64,000 bases of DNA, from NCBI GenBank assembly GCA_963736425.1, contig CAVTOX010000024.1:35519-99518 (forward strand), read 5' to 3'. Positions within the stretch are counted from its first letter, which is position 1. The number at the start of each line of letters is the position of its first letter. The notes beneath the pieces were generated by a model. The model was not told where the DNA came from and did not search any database. It saw nothing but the letters and a program-made list of their open reading frames with translations. The stretch is from Prado023 sp963736425 (lineage in GTDB: Bacteria; Actinomycetota; Actinomycetes; S36-B12; CAIYMF01). Position numbers and translations under genes: made by a program. Below are positions 32,735-41,009 of this stretch, piece after piece.

Positions 32735-32765
32735 CGATCGCGTTCGTCGAGATCCGACGCGATCG
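32735..32765. terminator. Bidirectional terminator between the VOC gene and dapC
   Basis: CGATCGCGT at 32735-32743 and ACGCGATCG at 32757-32765 form a perfect nine-base-pair stem with a 13-base loop between convergent genes. The rest of the gap (32808-32837) carries three copies of GGCGCC within GGGGCGCCGG-like repeats. Confidence 0.6.
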
Positions 32766-32844
32766 CCTGGTCGCCCCAGCAAACCCGACGTGATTTCGCC
32801 GGGTCTGGGCGCCGGGGCGACGGGGCGCCGGGGCGCCGGTTGGC

Positions 32845-33924
32845 TCAGGCGGTCAGGCGGGTGCCGGCGGCGGCTACTCGTTCGTCGGTGGCGGTCAGGG
32901 CGACTCGGACGTGCTGGGCGCCGGCGCGGCCGTAGAACTCGCCGGGGGCCACGAGGATCCCCCGGTCAGCCAGCCAGGACACGGTGTCCCAGCACGGCTC
33001 GCCGCGGGTGGCCCAGAGGTAGAGGCCGGCCGCGGACTCGTCGATCCGGAAGCCAGCCTCGGTCAGGGCAGCGATCAGGACCTCGCGACGTGACCGGTAG
33101 ACCGCGCGCTGTGCCACGACGTGCGAGTCGTCGGCCAGCGCGGCGATCGCGGCCGCCTGCACCGGGCCGGGCACCATCATCCCGGCGTGCTTGCGGACCT
33201 CGAGCAGCGCAGCGATGACCGCGGGGTCGCCGGCGGCGAACCCGAACCGGTAGCCAGCGAGGTTCGAGCGCTTCGACAACGAGTGCAGGGCGATCACGCC
33301 GGTGGGGTCGCCGCCGCAGACGTCGGGGTGCAGCACGGAGACCGGCTGCTCGGTCCACCCAAGCTCGTAGTAGCACTCGTCGGAGACGACCAGCACGCCG
33401 CGCTCCCGGGCCCACGAGACCACCTTGGCCATGTGGTCGACGGGCAGCACCTTGCCGGTCGGGTTGCTCGGGGAGTTCAGCCACAGCAGCGACACGCGCG
33501 CCGGGCCGATGGCCGTCAGCGAGTCGGCGACGAGCACCTGCGCCCCGGCCAGCCGGGCGCCCACGTCGTAGGTCGGGTAGGCCAGCTCGGGGATCACGAC
33601 CCGGTCGGCGGGACCGAGCCCCAGGAGGGTGGGCAACCAGGCCACGAACTCCTTGGTGCCGATCGTGGGCAGGACGTCGGTGCCCGCCGGGGCACCGAGC
33701 CGGCGCGACACCCACGCGGTGATCGCGTCCCGCGTCGCGGGCGCACCGGTCGTCAGCGGGTAGCCGGGGGAGTCGGCCGCCGCGGCCAGGGCCTCAGCGA
33801 TGACCGGCGGGGTCGGGTCGACGGGCGTCCCGATGGACAGGTCGACGATCCCGCCCGGGTGTGCGGCGGCCCGTTCCTTGAACGGGGTCAACCGGTCCCA
33901 GGGGAAGTCGGGGAGGGTTCTCAG
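32845..33924 (-). CDS. dapC: Succinyldiaminopimelate transaminase, probable CTG start
   Basis: 359 residues, PLP-dependent class I/II aminotransferase. It converts N-succinyl-2-amino-6-oxopimelate to N-succinyl-LL-DAP, in lysine and peptidoglycan synthesis. The PLP lysine is in SLSKRSNLAGYRFGF, preceded by SDECYYELGW and WLNSPSNPTGKVLP. The N-terminal LPDFPWDRLTPFKERAA is typical of actinobacterial DapC. Just upstream of it the frame has no ATG, GTG or TTG; the only well placed codon is CTG 33924, overlapping the fdxA stop as CTGA and eight bases after AGGAG. A real CTG start or a single-base error from ATGA would both fit. Confidence 0.92.
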   Translation of the reverse strand: MRTLPDFPWDRLTPFKERAAAHPGGIVDLSIGTPVDPTPPVIAEALAAAADSPGYPLTTGAPATRDAITAWVSRRLGAPAGTDVLPTIGTKEFVAWLPTLLGLGPADRVVIPELAYPTYDVGARLAGAQVLVADSLTAIGPARVSLLWLNSPSNPTGKVLPVDHMAKVVSWARERGVLVVSDECYYELGWTEQPVSVLHPDVCGGDPTGVIALHSLSKRSNLAGYRFGFAAGDPAVIAALLEVRKHAGMMVPGPVQAAAIAALADDSHVVAQRAVYRSRREVLIAALTEAGFRIDESAAGLYLWATRGEPCWDTVSWLADRGILVAPGEFYGRAGAQHVRVALTATDERVAAAGTRLTA

Positions 33925-34247
33925 TGGTCGTGCTCCTGCGGCGGGAGGGCCTTGACCAGCGGCACGTCGTTGGCGATCAGGCCGAGCTTGGCCGCGCCCC
34001 CGGGCGACCCGAGCTCGTTGAAGAACTCCGCATTGGCCGCGGTGTAGTCGGTCCACTCGGCGGGGACGTCGTCCTCGTAGTAGATCGCCTCGACCGGGCA
34101 GACCGGCTCGCACGCCCCACAGTCCACGCACTCGTCGGGATGGATGTACAGCATCCGCTCGCCCTCGTAGATGCAGTCGACGGGGCATTCCTCGATGCAG
34201 GCCTTGTCCTTGAGGTCCACACAGGGAAGTGCGATCACGTAGGTCAT
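33921..34247 (-). CDS. fdxA: Seven-iron ferredoxin FdxA
   Basis: 108 residues, small cytoplasmic electron carrier. Cluster ligands are visible as C9 and C17-P-V-D-C21 in the N-terminal part and CVDCGACEPVCPVEAIYYED, giving one [3Fe-4S] and one [4Fe-4S] site. The C-terminal extension (WTDYTAANAEFFNELGSPGGA) is the usual actinobacterial FdxA tail. GGAGAGG precedes the ATG. It is coupled to dapC, an arrangement also found in mycobacteria and streptomycetes. TAGGAT about 40 bases upstream may be its -10 box. Confidence 0.96.
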   Translation of the reverse strand: MTYVIALPCVDLKDKACIEECPVDCIYEGERMLYIHPDECVDCGACEPVCPVEAIYYEDDVPAEWTDYTAANAEFFNELGSPGGAAKLGLIANDVPLVKALPPQEHDH

Positions 34248-34389
34248 GGGTGCCTCTCCATTCTCGTCTCCGACGGACCCGATCCTAGTGGTGGATCGGC
34301 CCGATCGGTCCTGTCGCGTGGCCGTGGGGCGCCGTGCCGGAGCATGGGCCGGCTGGCTCGTGGCGCGTGGGCCCAGTGCGGAGCGCCCA

Positions 34390-34410
34390 GCGCTGTCGTG
34401 GGCACAGCGC
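34390..34410 (-). terminator. Terminator hairpin downstream of the VanW gene
   Basis: GCGCTGT at 34390-34396 and ACAGCGC at 34404-34410 form a seven-base-pair stem about 50 bases after the VanW stop codon, in the 211-bp gap before fdxA. Confidence 0.5.
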
Positions 34411-34458
34411 CCTGATGGACGTGGCGCGCGAGCCGGAGGACCGTCCCAACGTGCTGGC

Positions 34459-36180
34459 TCAGGGCTTCGGGCCGCAGATGACGTTCGGGGTCGGCTTGTA
34501 GGTGGTGGGCCAGGTCTCGGTGCTCTCGGACTTGCCGTCGTTGATCCGTCGGCGGGTGACCGCGATCGAGAACCCGCGGACTCCCTCGGAGGGCACGCAC
34601 TTCTCGCCGTCGTCGTAGATGGTCTGGAAGTCGGTGTAGTTGCGCCGCTGCGTGAAGGTCGCGGTCACGTCGTCCCACTTCTTCGTGCCCCACATCTCGA
34701 TCAGGACGCCGTCGCTGAAGCGCTTCGCGGTGATGAGCACGCCGTTGCCGGTCTCGTTGCGCATCCTCAGGTCCAGCAGGCCCCAGGCGACGGTGGCCTC
34801 GAGTCCTGCCTGGTAGCGGCTGATGTACAGGCCGTGCGGGTGCTGCTCGACGCGTTCGAGCCCCGCGAAGAAGCCGGCCGTCCAGGTGGCGGTGGTGATG
34901 ATCGAGACGCCGCCACCGAGCTCCTCGCGGAAGCGGCCGCCGGAGATGATGAAGCCCTCCGTGTAGCCGTTGGCCCGCGTGCGCTCCTTGACGGTGTCGT
35001 TCATCGAGAACGTCTCGCCGGGCTCGAGGATCGTGCCGTTCAGGCGCCGTGCGGCCTCGCCGACGTTGGTGTACCGGTAGGGCGCGGGAGGGAACGCCTG
35101 CCGGAAGCTCGAGAGCTTCTCGGTGATGTTCAGCGCCTTCGCCTCCGCAGTCGTGAGGTCCGGATCGGAGATGCTCAGCGCCACGACGGCGCGCCGGGCA
35201 TCCGCGGTGGTGGCGGGGAGCACGGCGAACACCGCAGTGCCCAACTCCTCGGAGTCCACCGAGCGACCGGTCTGGGACGGGACCACGACGGGCTTGCCGC
35301 CCTTGATCCGGACCGTCGCGTCCCGGCCCGGCTGCTCGATGCCGGCCAGCTCGTCGGCGATGCGCGTGTGCAGCTTCTCCCCGTCGAGGGTGGCCTCCAT
35401 CGTGGTGCCCTTGGGCTCGAAGGTCAGCGTGCGCGCGATGTCCGTGGCTGGGATCTCGGCACTGTCCGTACCCACGGAGAGCTCGACTGGAAGCGCCACT
35501 GCCGGCTGTGCCAGCTCGGCGAACACCCGCTCAGCCTCCTTGTCCGCGACCTGCGCAGGCACTGGGGTCATCGGCAGGGCCAGGGTCCCGGTGTCGGGTT
35601 GGAAGTACGCGTCGGAGACCATGTCGGCCGCCCCGTCGACGTCCAGGAGGGTTCCGGGGACGCCGGCTGTGTACTTCGCCTCGGCCGCCTTCGAGTAGCG
35701 GATCGTGGGCTCGACGGGATCTGCTGCGGCGGTCTCGGCGACGGCTTCCAACGAGGCGACGAGTGCGTCGGAATCGATGGTCGTGATCGGCTCGAGCTCG
35801 ACCTCGCCGCGCAGGTGGGCCAGCAGCTCGGTGGGGCGCAGGATCAGCCCCGAGGCCTGCGACGCAGTGGCCTCCCAGTCGACCGCGAGCCCGGCCTCCT
35901 CGGGCACGATCTCAGCGGTCGCCTCGCCCGCGGTGACCGGGATGGGCGCGCTGGCCTGGTCGCCGAGCTCGTCGGCCAGGGTGGTGGCCGCCTCGTCGGT
36001 GGTCATGCCCCCGATGTCCACCCCGCGCACGGAAGTGCCCGCCGGGACATCGCCGGAGACCGAGACCACGGTCGCTGCGTACCCACCGACCAGAACCAGG
36101 GCGCCCGCACCGAGCGCGAGCGCGATCCACCGGCCGCGGTGGCGCCGCGGCTGTGCGGGGCTGTCCGGGGGGAGGGTCAC
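34459..36180 (-). CDS. VanW family protein with peptidoglycan-binding-type repeats
   Basis: 573 residues. One membrane helix near 17-40 (WIALALGAGALVLVGGYAATVV), two repeated extracellular modules (the first with GTSVRGVDIGGMTTDEAATTL, as in PG_binding_4/YoaR-type repeats), then a VanW domain: GETFSMNDTVKERTRANGYTEG and GGGVSIITTATWTAGFFAGLE, ending with HGLYISRYQAGLEATV. The conserved GGGVCQ-type motif has Ile-Ile where Cys-Gln is common. VanW domains occur next to vancomycin resistance genes but their reaction is not established. Start GTG 36180, leaderless pattern. Likely a cell-wall-associated protein. Confidence 0.88.
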   Translation of the reverse strand: MTLPPDSPAQPRRHRGRWIALALGAGALVLVGGYAATVVSVSGDVPAGTSVRGVDIGGMTTDEAATTLADELGDQASAPIPVTAGEATAEIVPEEAGLAVDWEATASQASGLILRPTELLAHLRGEVELEPITTIDSDALVASLEAVAETAAADPVEPTIRYSKAAEAKYTAGVPGTLLDVDGAADMVSDAYFQPDTGTLALPMTPVPAQVADKEAERVFAELAQPAVALPVELSVGTDSAEIPATDIARTLTFEPKGTTMEATLDGEKLHTRIADELAGIEQPGRDATVRIKGGKPVVVPSQTGRSVDSEELGTAVFAVLPATTADARRAVVALSISDPDLTTAEAKALNITEKLSSFRQAFPPAPYRYTNVGEAARRLNGTILEPGETFSMNDTVKERTRANGYTEGFIISGGRFREELGGGVSIITTATWTAGFFAGLERVEQHPHGLYISRYQAGLEATVAWGLLDLRMRNETGNGVLITAKRFSDGVLIEMWGTKKWDDVTATFTQRRNYTDFQTIYDDGEKCVPSEGVRGFSIAVTRRRINDGKSESTETWPTTYKPTPNVICGPKP

Positions 36181-36187
36181 GCGGTCA

Positions 36188-36193
36188 ATGGTA
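36188..36193 (-). promoter_or_regulatory. -10 box of the VanW gene
   Basis: TACCAT on the reverse strand, seven bases before GTG 36180, within the short gap that follows the flavin reductase gene. Confidence 0.5.
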
Positions 36194-36216
36194 GGTCGTC
36201 GTCAGCGCCCCGATGG

Positions 36217-36705
36217 TCAGGCGATCCCGCGGAAGGTCGAGCCGAAGTAGACCAACGGCCGCGCACCCTCGACCGCATCGTGCACCTCGGTGACCGCCCC
36301 GATGACGATGTCGTGGTCGCCGGCGGGCACGACCTGCTCGGTGCGCAACTCGAGTGCCGCGAGGCCATCGCTGAGCAGCAGGCAGCCGTTGGTGGCGCGC
36401 GTTGTCGGCACCCGGTCGAACTGACCCTCCAGGGGCCGGCCGCGAGTGGCGAACCACCGGGCGGTGGCCTCGTGTCCCTCGGGGAGGAACGAGACCGCCC
36501 AGGCCTCGCAGGTCATGATCGCGGCGTGGAAGCGCGAGTCGCGCTCCACGCACACCAGCGCGAGGAGGGGGTCCAGCGAGACGGAGGTGAACGAGTTGGC
36601 GGTCATGGCGTGGTCCACGCTGCCGGCAATGGTGGTCACCACGGCGATGCCCGTCGCATAGCGGGCCGTCGCGCGACGGAACTGCTCGGCGGTCGGCTCA
36701 GGCAT
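36217..36705 (-). CDS. Flavin reductase-like (FMN-binding split barrel) protein
   Basis: 162 residues, family Flavin_Reduct (DIM6/NTAB type), which reduces FMN with NAD(P)H for a partner monooxygenase or acts alone. Typical features: FRRATARYATGIAVVTT at residues 9-25, HAMTANSFTSVSLDPLLALVCVERDSRFHAAI near 32-63, and GDHDIVIGAVTEVH before the C-terminus. The chosen ATG 36705 follows GAGG. It overlaps the upstream membrane-protein gene by eight bases. No oxygenase partner is adjacent. Confidence 0.9.
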   Translation of the reverse strand: MPEPTAEQFRRATARYATGIAVVTTIAGSVDHAMTANSFTSVSLDPLLALVCVERDSRFHAAIMTCEAWAVSFLPEGHEATARWFATRGRPLEGQFDRVPTTRATNGCLLLSDGLAALELRTEQVVPAGDHDIVIGAVTEVHDAVEGARPLVYFGSTFRGIA

Positions 36706-37102
36706 CGGTGGCCTCGGCGCCGGCCGGAGTCTGGGCCTCAACGGGCTGGTCCGGGGTGTCGTCGGCGGGTAGCAGCGGATAGCCGCATGCCGCAGCAAGC
36801 AGGATCGTCCCACCGATGAGGTACGCCATCTGACGCGTGCCGCTGCTGAGGATCAGGTCGCCGGCGCCGGTCTTGGAGCCCATGATCAGGGTGGCTGCCA
36901 GCCATCCGACCGAGAACGTGATCGCCCCCAACCTGGAGCCCTGCCACCAGGCGCCCGCGCGAGCCACGAGCACGACCGCGACAAGCGTGAGCAGCGCGCC
37001 GGCGGGGAGCCGCACGGATCCCACCGTGACGGTGTAGGTCTGGATCAGGGCGCCGGCGAATCCGAGGAAGAGCCCGAGGACGAGCAGGGCGGCGGCGCGC
37101 AT
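36698..37102 (-). CDS. Small four-helix membrane protein, DUF6113-like
   Basis: 134 residues with four hydrophobic segments (near 4-24, 34-50, 60-76 and 90-108) and a Pro/Ala/Glu-rich tail. The layout matches a small family of actinobacterial membrane proteins often placed near dapD; I am not certain of the DUF number. No charged or catalytic motif is visible. It is coupled to the flavin reductase gene downstream. TAGGCT six bases before the ATG suggests a leaderless start. Confidence 0.75.
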   Translation of the reverse strand: MRAAALLVLGLFLGFAGALIQTYTVTVGSVRLPAGALLTLVAVVLVARAGAWWQGSRLGAITFSVGWLAATLIMGSKTGAGDLILSSGTRQMAYLIGGTILLAAACGYPLLPADDTPDQPVEAQTPAGAEATDA

Positions 37103-37108
37103 GGGGCC

Positions 37109-37114
37109 AGCCTA
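37109..37114 (-). promoter_or_regulatory. -10 box of the four-helix membrane protein gene
   Basis: TAGGCT on the reverse strand, six bases before the ATG at 37102, in the 54-bp gap that follows dapD. Confidence 0.45.
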
Positions 37115-37156
37115 CGTCGGCGTGCCGGCCACGGGCTTCCCGTGCTCGGAGGGCCG

Positions 37157-38098
37157 TCAGTCGTTGGCGTGCAGGTGCTCGGCCAGTCCGCCCCAGTGGC
37201 CGGTGCGCGGGGTGGCTTCCAGCGCGCCGGTCATCGAGTTGCGCCGGAATAGCAGGTCGGCGACACCGGACAGCTCCCGGCCCTTCACGACCTCGCCGTC
37301 GGGAAGGCGCACCTTCGAGCCGGCCGTGACGTAGCAGCCCGCCTCGACCACCGACCGGTCGCCCAGGGAGATCCCGATGCCCCCGTTGGCGCCGATCAGC
37401 GCGCCCTCGCCGATCGTGACCTGCTCCTTGCCGCCGCCGGACAGTGTGCCCATGATCGAGGCCCCGCCGCCGATGTCCGAGCCGGCGCCGACCACCACGC
37501 CCGCCGAGATCCGGCCCTCCACCATCGAGGGCCCCAGGGTGCCGGCGTTGAAGTTGCAGAACCCCTCGTGCATGACGGTCGTGCCCTCGGCCAGGTGCGC
37601 TCCGAGGCGTACGCGGTCGGCATCGGCGATCCGAACGCCCGAGGGAACCACGTAGTCGACCATCCGCGGGAACTTGTCGACGCTGAGCACCGTGAGCGGC
37701 TCGCCGGCGACGCGGGCGCGCATGCGGACCTCGGTCAGCGACTCGATGGCCACCGGCCCCAGGGAGGTCCAGGCCACGTTGGGCAGCACTCCGAAGATGC
37801 CGTCCATGCTGATCGTGCGTGGGGCCACCAGGCGATGCGAGAGCAGGTGCAGGCGCAGGTACGCGTCGGCGACATCGGACGGGGGCGCCGACAGGTCGGT
37901 GATGGTCGTGGTGATCACTCGCGTGACCACTCCGCGGATCGGGTCGTCCCCGCAGGCGTCCTCGAGGTGGGCCACCGCAGCTGGCTCGGTGGACAGTGCC
38001 GGTGCCGGGTACCAGACGTCGAGGATCGGGGCGTCGGGGGCGCTCCCGGCGAACGTGGCGATGCCGAGGCCGGACGCGGGCGAGGTGAGCAGCTCCAT
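37157..38098 (-). CDS. dapD: Tetrahydrodipicolinate N-succinyltransferase
   Basis: 313 residues, the actinobacterial long form of DapD. It adds a succinyl group from succinyl-CoA to tetrahydrodipicolinate. The left-handed beta-helix is visible as hexad repeats: VRLGAHLAEGTTVMHEGFCNFNAG, GPSMVEGRISAGVVVGAGSDIGGGASIMG, GEGALIGANGGIGISLGDRSVVEAG. FCNFNAGT and the GGGKEQVTIG loop are typical. The ATG at 38098 is divergent from dapE, placing two steps of the same pathway back to back. Confidence 0.95.
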   Translation of the reverse strand: MELLTSPASGLGIATFAGSAPDAPILDVWYPAPALSTEPAAVAHLEDACGDDPIRGVVTRVITTTITDLSAPPSDVADAYLRLHLLSHRLVAPRTISMDGIFGVLPNVAWTSLGPVAIESLTEVRMRARVAGEPLTVLSVDKFPRMVDYVVPSGVRIADADRVRLGAHLAEGTTVMHEGFCNFNAGTLGPSMVEGRISAGVVVGAGSDIGGGASIMGTLSGGGKEQVTIGEGALIGANGGIGISLGDRSVVEAGCYVTAGSKVRLPDGEVVKGRELSGVADLLFRRNSMTGALEATPRTGHWGGLAEHLHAND

Positions 38099-38106
38099 GG
38101 GTGGGT

Positions 38107-38112
38107 AGCGTA
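38107..38112 (-). promoter_or_regulatory. -10 box of dapD
   Basis: TACGCT on the reverse strand, eight bases before the dapD ATG, in the 54-bp divergent gap shared with dapE. Confidence 0.5.
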
Positions 38113-38152
38113 GGGCAGCGCCCCGACACCGGGGCACCGATTGGAGACCGTC

Positions 38153-39325
38153 ATGGCCCTGGACCCCACCGGCGACATCGTCACCCTGCTCGGCGAGCTC
38201 GTCGACATCCCCAGCGAGAGCCGCAATGAGGACGCCATCGCCGACGCCCTCGAGGCCGCCCTGGCCGGGATCGGGCACCTGACGGTCGAGCGGGACGGCA
38301 ACACGCTCGTGGCGCGCACCCACCTCGGCCACCCCGACCGGGTGCTGATCTGCGGACACATCGACACCGTCCCCGAGGCGGACAACCTGCCGCACCACAT
38401 CGAGACCGTGGACGGCGAGGAGCGTCTGGTCGGGCTCGGGTCGTGCGACATGAAGGGCGGTGTGGCCGTCGCCCTGGCCCTGGCGGTGGCCGTCGAGGCC
38501 CCGACCCGTGACATCACCTACGTCTTCTACGAGGCAGAGGAGATCGAGGAGCGCTACAACGGGCTCAAACGCCTGGCCGAGACCCGCCCGGACCTGTTGG
38601 CCGGCGACTTCGCCGTGCTCATGGAGCCCTCGGACGCAGGCGTCGAGGCAGGCTGCCAGGGGACCCTGCGGGCCGAGATCCATCTGGCCGGCCGGCGTGC
38701 CCACAGTGCCCGCTCGTGGCTGGGCAGCAACGCGATCCACTCGGCCGCCGACGTCCTGGCGCGGCTGGCGGAGTACCAGCCGTCCCGGGTGATGATCGAC
38801 GGCCTGGAGTACCGCGAGGGGCTCAACGCGGTGGGCATCAGCGGGGGTGTGGCCGGCAACGTGATCCCCGATGAGTGTGTCGTCATCGTGAACTACCGGT
38901 TCGCCCCCTCGCTGACGCCGGAGTTGGCCACCCGACATGTCCAGGCGATCTTCGAGGGATTCGATGTCCGCATCGTGGACGTTGCTGCCGGTGCGCTTCC
39001 GGGCCTGTCGCAGCCGGCCGCGCAGGCGTTCCTGTCGGTCACGGACAGCACCCCACGCCCGAAGTTCGGGTGGACCGACGTCGCGAGGTTCACCGCCCTG
39101 GGCATACCCGCGGTCAACTACGGACCGGGGGACCCGTCGCTGGCGCACACGCGTGAGGAGTACGTGCCGACCAGCCAGGTGCGCTCGACCTTCGAGGTCA
39201 TGCGCGCCTGGCTCGTGGCACCGGTCCCGGGCACGGACCCGTGGGCATCGGCGTCATCGGCTGCTCCGGCAGGGCAGGGCTGGCCGAGCACGCCGAAGCC
39301 GGCGCGCGGGGACATGTCGAGCTGA
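38153..39325 (+). CDS. dapE: Succinyl-diaminopimelate desuccinylase
   Basis: 390 residues, M20 family di-zinc hydrolase that releases LL-DAP from its N-succinyl derivative. First zinc motif CGHIDTVP (His near 75, Asp as catalytic partner), bridging Asp in LGSCDMKGG, catalytic Glu pair in FYEAEEIEE, dimerisation-domain GCQGTLRAEIHLAGRRAHSAR, and the final metal His in YGPGDPSLAHTREEYV. ATG 38153 follows GGAG; a TTG at 38141 would add four residues. The last about 30 residues (Ala/Ser/Pro-rich) are an unconserved tail. Confidence 0.95.
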   Translation: MALDPTGDIVTLLGELVDIPSESRNEDAIADALEAALAGIGHLTVERDGNTLVARTHLGHPDRVLICGHIDTVPEADNLPHHIETVDGEERLVGLGSCDMKGGVAVALALAVAVEAPTRDITYVFYEAEEIEERYNGLKRLAETRPDLLAGDFAVLMEPSDAGVEAGCQGTLRAEIHLAGRRAHSARSWLGSNAIHSAADVLARLAEYQPSRVMIDGLEYREGLNAVGISGGVAGNVIPDECVVIVNYRFAPSLTPELATRHVQAIFEGFDVRIVDVAAGALPGLSQPAAQAFLSVTDSTPRPKFGWTDVARFTALGIPAVNYGPGDPSLAHTREEYVPTSQVRSTFEVMRAWLVAPVPGTDPWASASSAAPAGQGWPSTPKPARGDMSS

Positions 39326-39334
39326 CCCCGAACG

Positions 39335-39357
39335 CCGGCCGGTGGCCGTCAGGCCGG
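39335..39357. terminator. Hairpin between convergent dapE and yceI-like genes
   Basis: CCGGCC and GGCCGG enclose an 11-base loop in the 39-bp gap. Confidence 0.4.
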
Positions 39358-39364
39358 AATGGCG

Positions 39365-39910
39365 TCAGGCCGTCTGGATGGCGGACACGTCGAGCTGGAT
39401 CTTGATCTTGTCGCTGACGAGCACGCCGCCGGCCTCGAGTGCGACGTTCCAGACCAGGCCGAAGTCCTTGCGGGACAGCTCCGCCTCGCCCTCGAATCCG
39501 GCGCGCACGTTGCCGAACGGGTCGGTGGCCACGCCGGTCGGCTCGAACTCGATCTCCACGGGGCGGGTGACGCCCTTGATCGTGAGGTCGCCGAGCAGGA
39601 CGAACTCGTCACCGTCCTGCTTGAGGCCCGTGGAGGCGAACGTCATCTCCTTGTTGACCTCGACGTCGAAGAAGTCGGGGCTGCGCAGGTGCGCGTCGCG
39701 ATCGGCGGAACCGGTGCTCACCGAGGCGAGCTGCACGGCCACGGAGGCGGTGGAGCCGCTGGGGTTGGCGGCGTCGATGACGATCGTGCCGGCGACGTCC
39801 TCGAACGCACCGCGGACCTTGGTCACCATCGCGTGGCGGGCGACGAAGCCCACGCGGCTGTGGCTCGCGTCGATCGTCCAGGTGCCGTTGTAGTCGGTGT
39901 AGTCAGTCAT
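39365..39910 (-). CDS. YceI family protein
   Basis: 181 residues, lipocalin-like beta-barrel that binds long isoprenoid or similar lipids. Typical sequence: TWTIDASHSRVGFVARHAMVTKVRGAFEDVAGTI at the start, then HLRSPDFFDVEVNKEMTF and DLTIKGVTRPVEIEFE. There is no signal peptide, so this is the cytoplasmic type common in actinobacteria. AAGGAG precedes the ATG. Upstream lies a TTGACA element (39973-39978, reverse strand) and a GTTG/CAAC palindrome; such genes are often controlled by MarR-type repressors, but none is encoded in this window. Confidence 0.93.
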   Translation of the reverse strand: MTDYTDYNGTWTIDASHSRVGFVARHAMVTKVRGAFEDVAGTIVIDAANPSGSTASVAVQLASVSTGSADRDAHLRSPDFFDVEVNKEMTFASTGLKQDGDEFVLLGDLTIKGVTRPVEIEFEPTGVATDPFGNVRAGFEGEAELSRKDFGLVWNVALEAGGVLVSDKIKIQLDVSAIQTA

Positions 39911-39926
39911 TGCTGCTCCTTGATAG

Positions 39927-39943
39927 TAGTTGCGTGATCAACA
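39927..39943 (-). promoter_or_regulatory. Candidate MarR-type operator of the yceI-like gene
   Basis: TAGTTGCGTGATCAACA has GTTG and CAAC arms six bases apart in an AT-rich patch 17-33 bases upstream of the start codon. The arm spacing resembles known MarR/OhrR sites. No cognate regulator is visible nearby. Confidence 0.4.
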
Positions 39944-40038
39944 AGATGAGTGAATCGTAAACTAGATCGTCCTGTCAAATCAGCTGCCGTTTGATGGGCG
40001 CGTCGCGCTCACGCCACCATCTGCGCAGGGTGCGTGGC

Positions 40039-40044
40039 TACGGT
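40039..40044 (+). promoter_or_regulatory. -10 box of the LOG-family gene
   Basis: TACGGT, seven bases before ATG 40052. The hexamer lies inside the longer possible ORF from GTG 40034, which argues for the ATG as the true start. Confidence 0.5.
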
Positions 40045-40051
40045 GTCGGTC

Positions 40052-40963
40052 ATGGACACTTCCGACAGCCCGGCCGAGACGCCCACGACCCCCGCTACAA
40101 CGCCCTCGACGACTCCCTCGACGCCCGCCTCGACGCCTGCGGCGGGACCGGCCGCCGGCCCACCGGCACACCCGTCGGCCCCGCGGACCAAGGGCCCGGT
40201 CGTGCTGCGCCGCGAGCAGATCAGCGGCTCCACCACCGACCAGCGACTCCTGGACTCCCGTGACTCCGGGGACTGGGTGCACACCGACCCCTGGCGCGTG
40301 CTGCGCATCCAGGCCGAGTTCGTCGAGGGCTTCGGCGCCCTGGCCAAGCTCGGGCCGGCGATCAGCGTGTTCGGATCCGCGCGCACGCCCGAGGATCACC
40401 CCGAGTACGCCCAGGCCCGGCGCACCGCCGAGCTGCTCGTCGAGGCCGGATTCGCCGTCATCACCGGCGGTGGACCGGGCATCATGGCCGCAGCCAACCG
40501 GGGGGCGTGGGAGGCCGACGGCACGTCGGTCGGCCTGGGGATCGAGCTGCCGTTCGAGCAGGGCATGAACGAGTGGGTCGACCTCGGCGTGAACTTCCGC
40601 TACTTCTTCGCGCGCAAGACGATGTTCGTCAAGTATGCGCAGGGCTTCGTGGTGTTCCCCGGCGGGTTCGGCACCATCGACGAGCTGTTCGAGGCGCTCA
40701 CGCTGGTGCAGACCGGCAAGGTCACCACCTTCCCGATCATCCTGGTCGGCTCGGCGTACTGGGCGGGGCTGGTCGACTGGCTGCGGGCCACGATGAACGC
40801 TGACGGCAAGATCTCACCCTCGGACCTCGACCTGTTGCACGTCACCGACGACCCGGAGGAGGTCGTGTCGATCCTGCGCGACGCCGAGCTTGCCCGCTTG
40901 GCCGGTCGAACGACCTTGGCAGGGGCCGTTCCGCTGGACGTCTCGCTCAACGACGGCACCTGA
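40052..40963 (+). CDS. LOG family protein (TIGR00730), nucleotide phosphoribohydrolase
   Basis: 303 residues. The C-terminal 230 form a Rossmann-type LOG domain with the two diagnostic motifs GGGPGIMAAANRGA near residue 148 and PGGFGTIDELFEAL near 207; the family cleaves ribose 5-phosphate from cytokinin or purine nucleotides (once annotated lysine decarboxylase). The first about 45 residues are a Thr/Pro/Ala-rich disordered leader. The homologue in Mycobacterium tuberculosis (Rv1205) lies in a comparable position near dapE. Confidence 0.92.
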   Translation: MDTSDSPAETPTTPATTPSTTPSTPASTPAAGPAAGPPAHPSAPRTKGPVVLRREQISGSTTDQRLLDSRDSGDWVHTDPWRVLRIQAEFVEGFGALAKLGPAISVFGSARTPEDHPEYAQARRTAELLVEAGFAVITGGGPGIMAAANRGAWEADGTSVGLGIELPFEQGMNEWVDLGVNFRYFFARKTMFVKYAQGFVVFPGGFGTIDELFEALTLVQTGKVTTFPIILVGSAYWAGLVDWLRATMNADGKISPSDLDLLHVTDDPEEVVSILRDAELARLAGRTTLAGAVPLDVSLNDGT

Positions 40964-41009
40964 CGCCCGAGTTGCTGCCGACGTCGGGGAGCCATGGCAG
41001 GATCGGGCC

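Noticed and set aside
33925..34188. Longer dapC starting inside fdxA
   Set aside because: The extra residues are the out-of-frame shadow of fdxA; the conserved protein starts at LPDFPWD.
36217..36813. Longer flavin reductase from 36813
   Set aside because: The extra 36 residues overlap the preceding membrane-protein gene and have no domain; ATG 36705 has a GAGG site.
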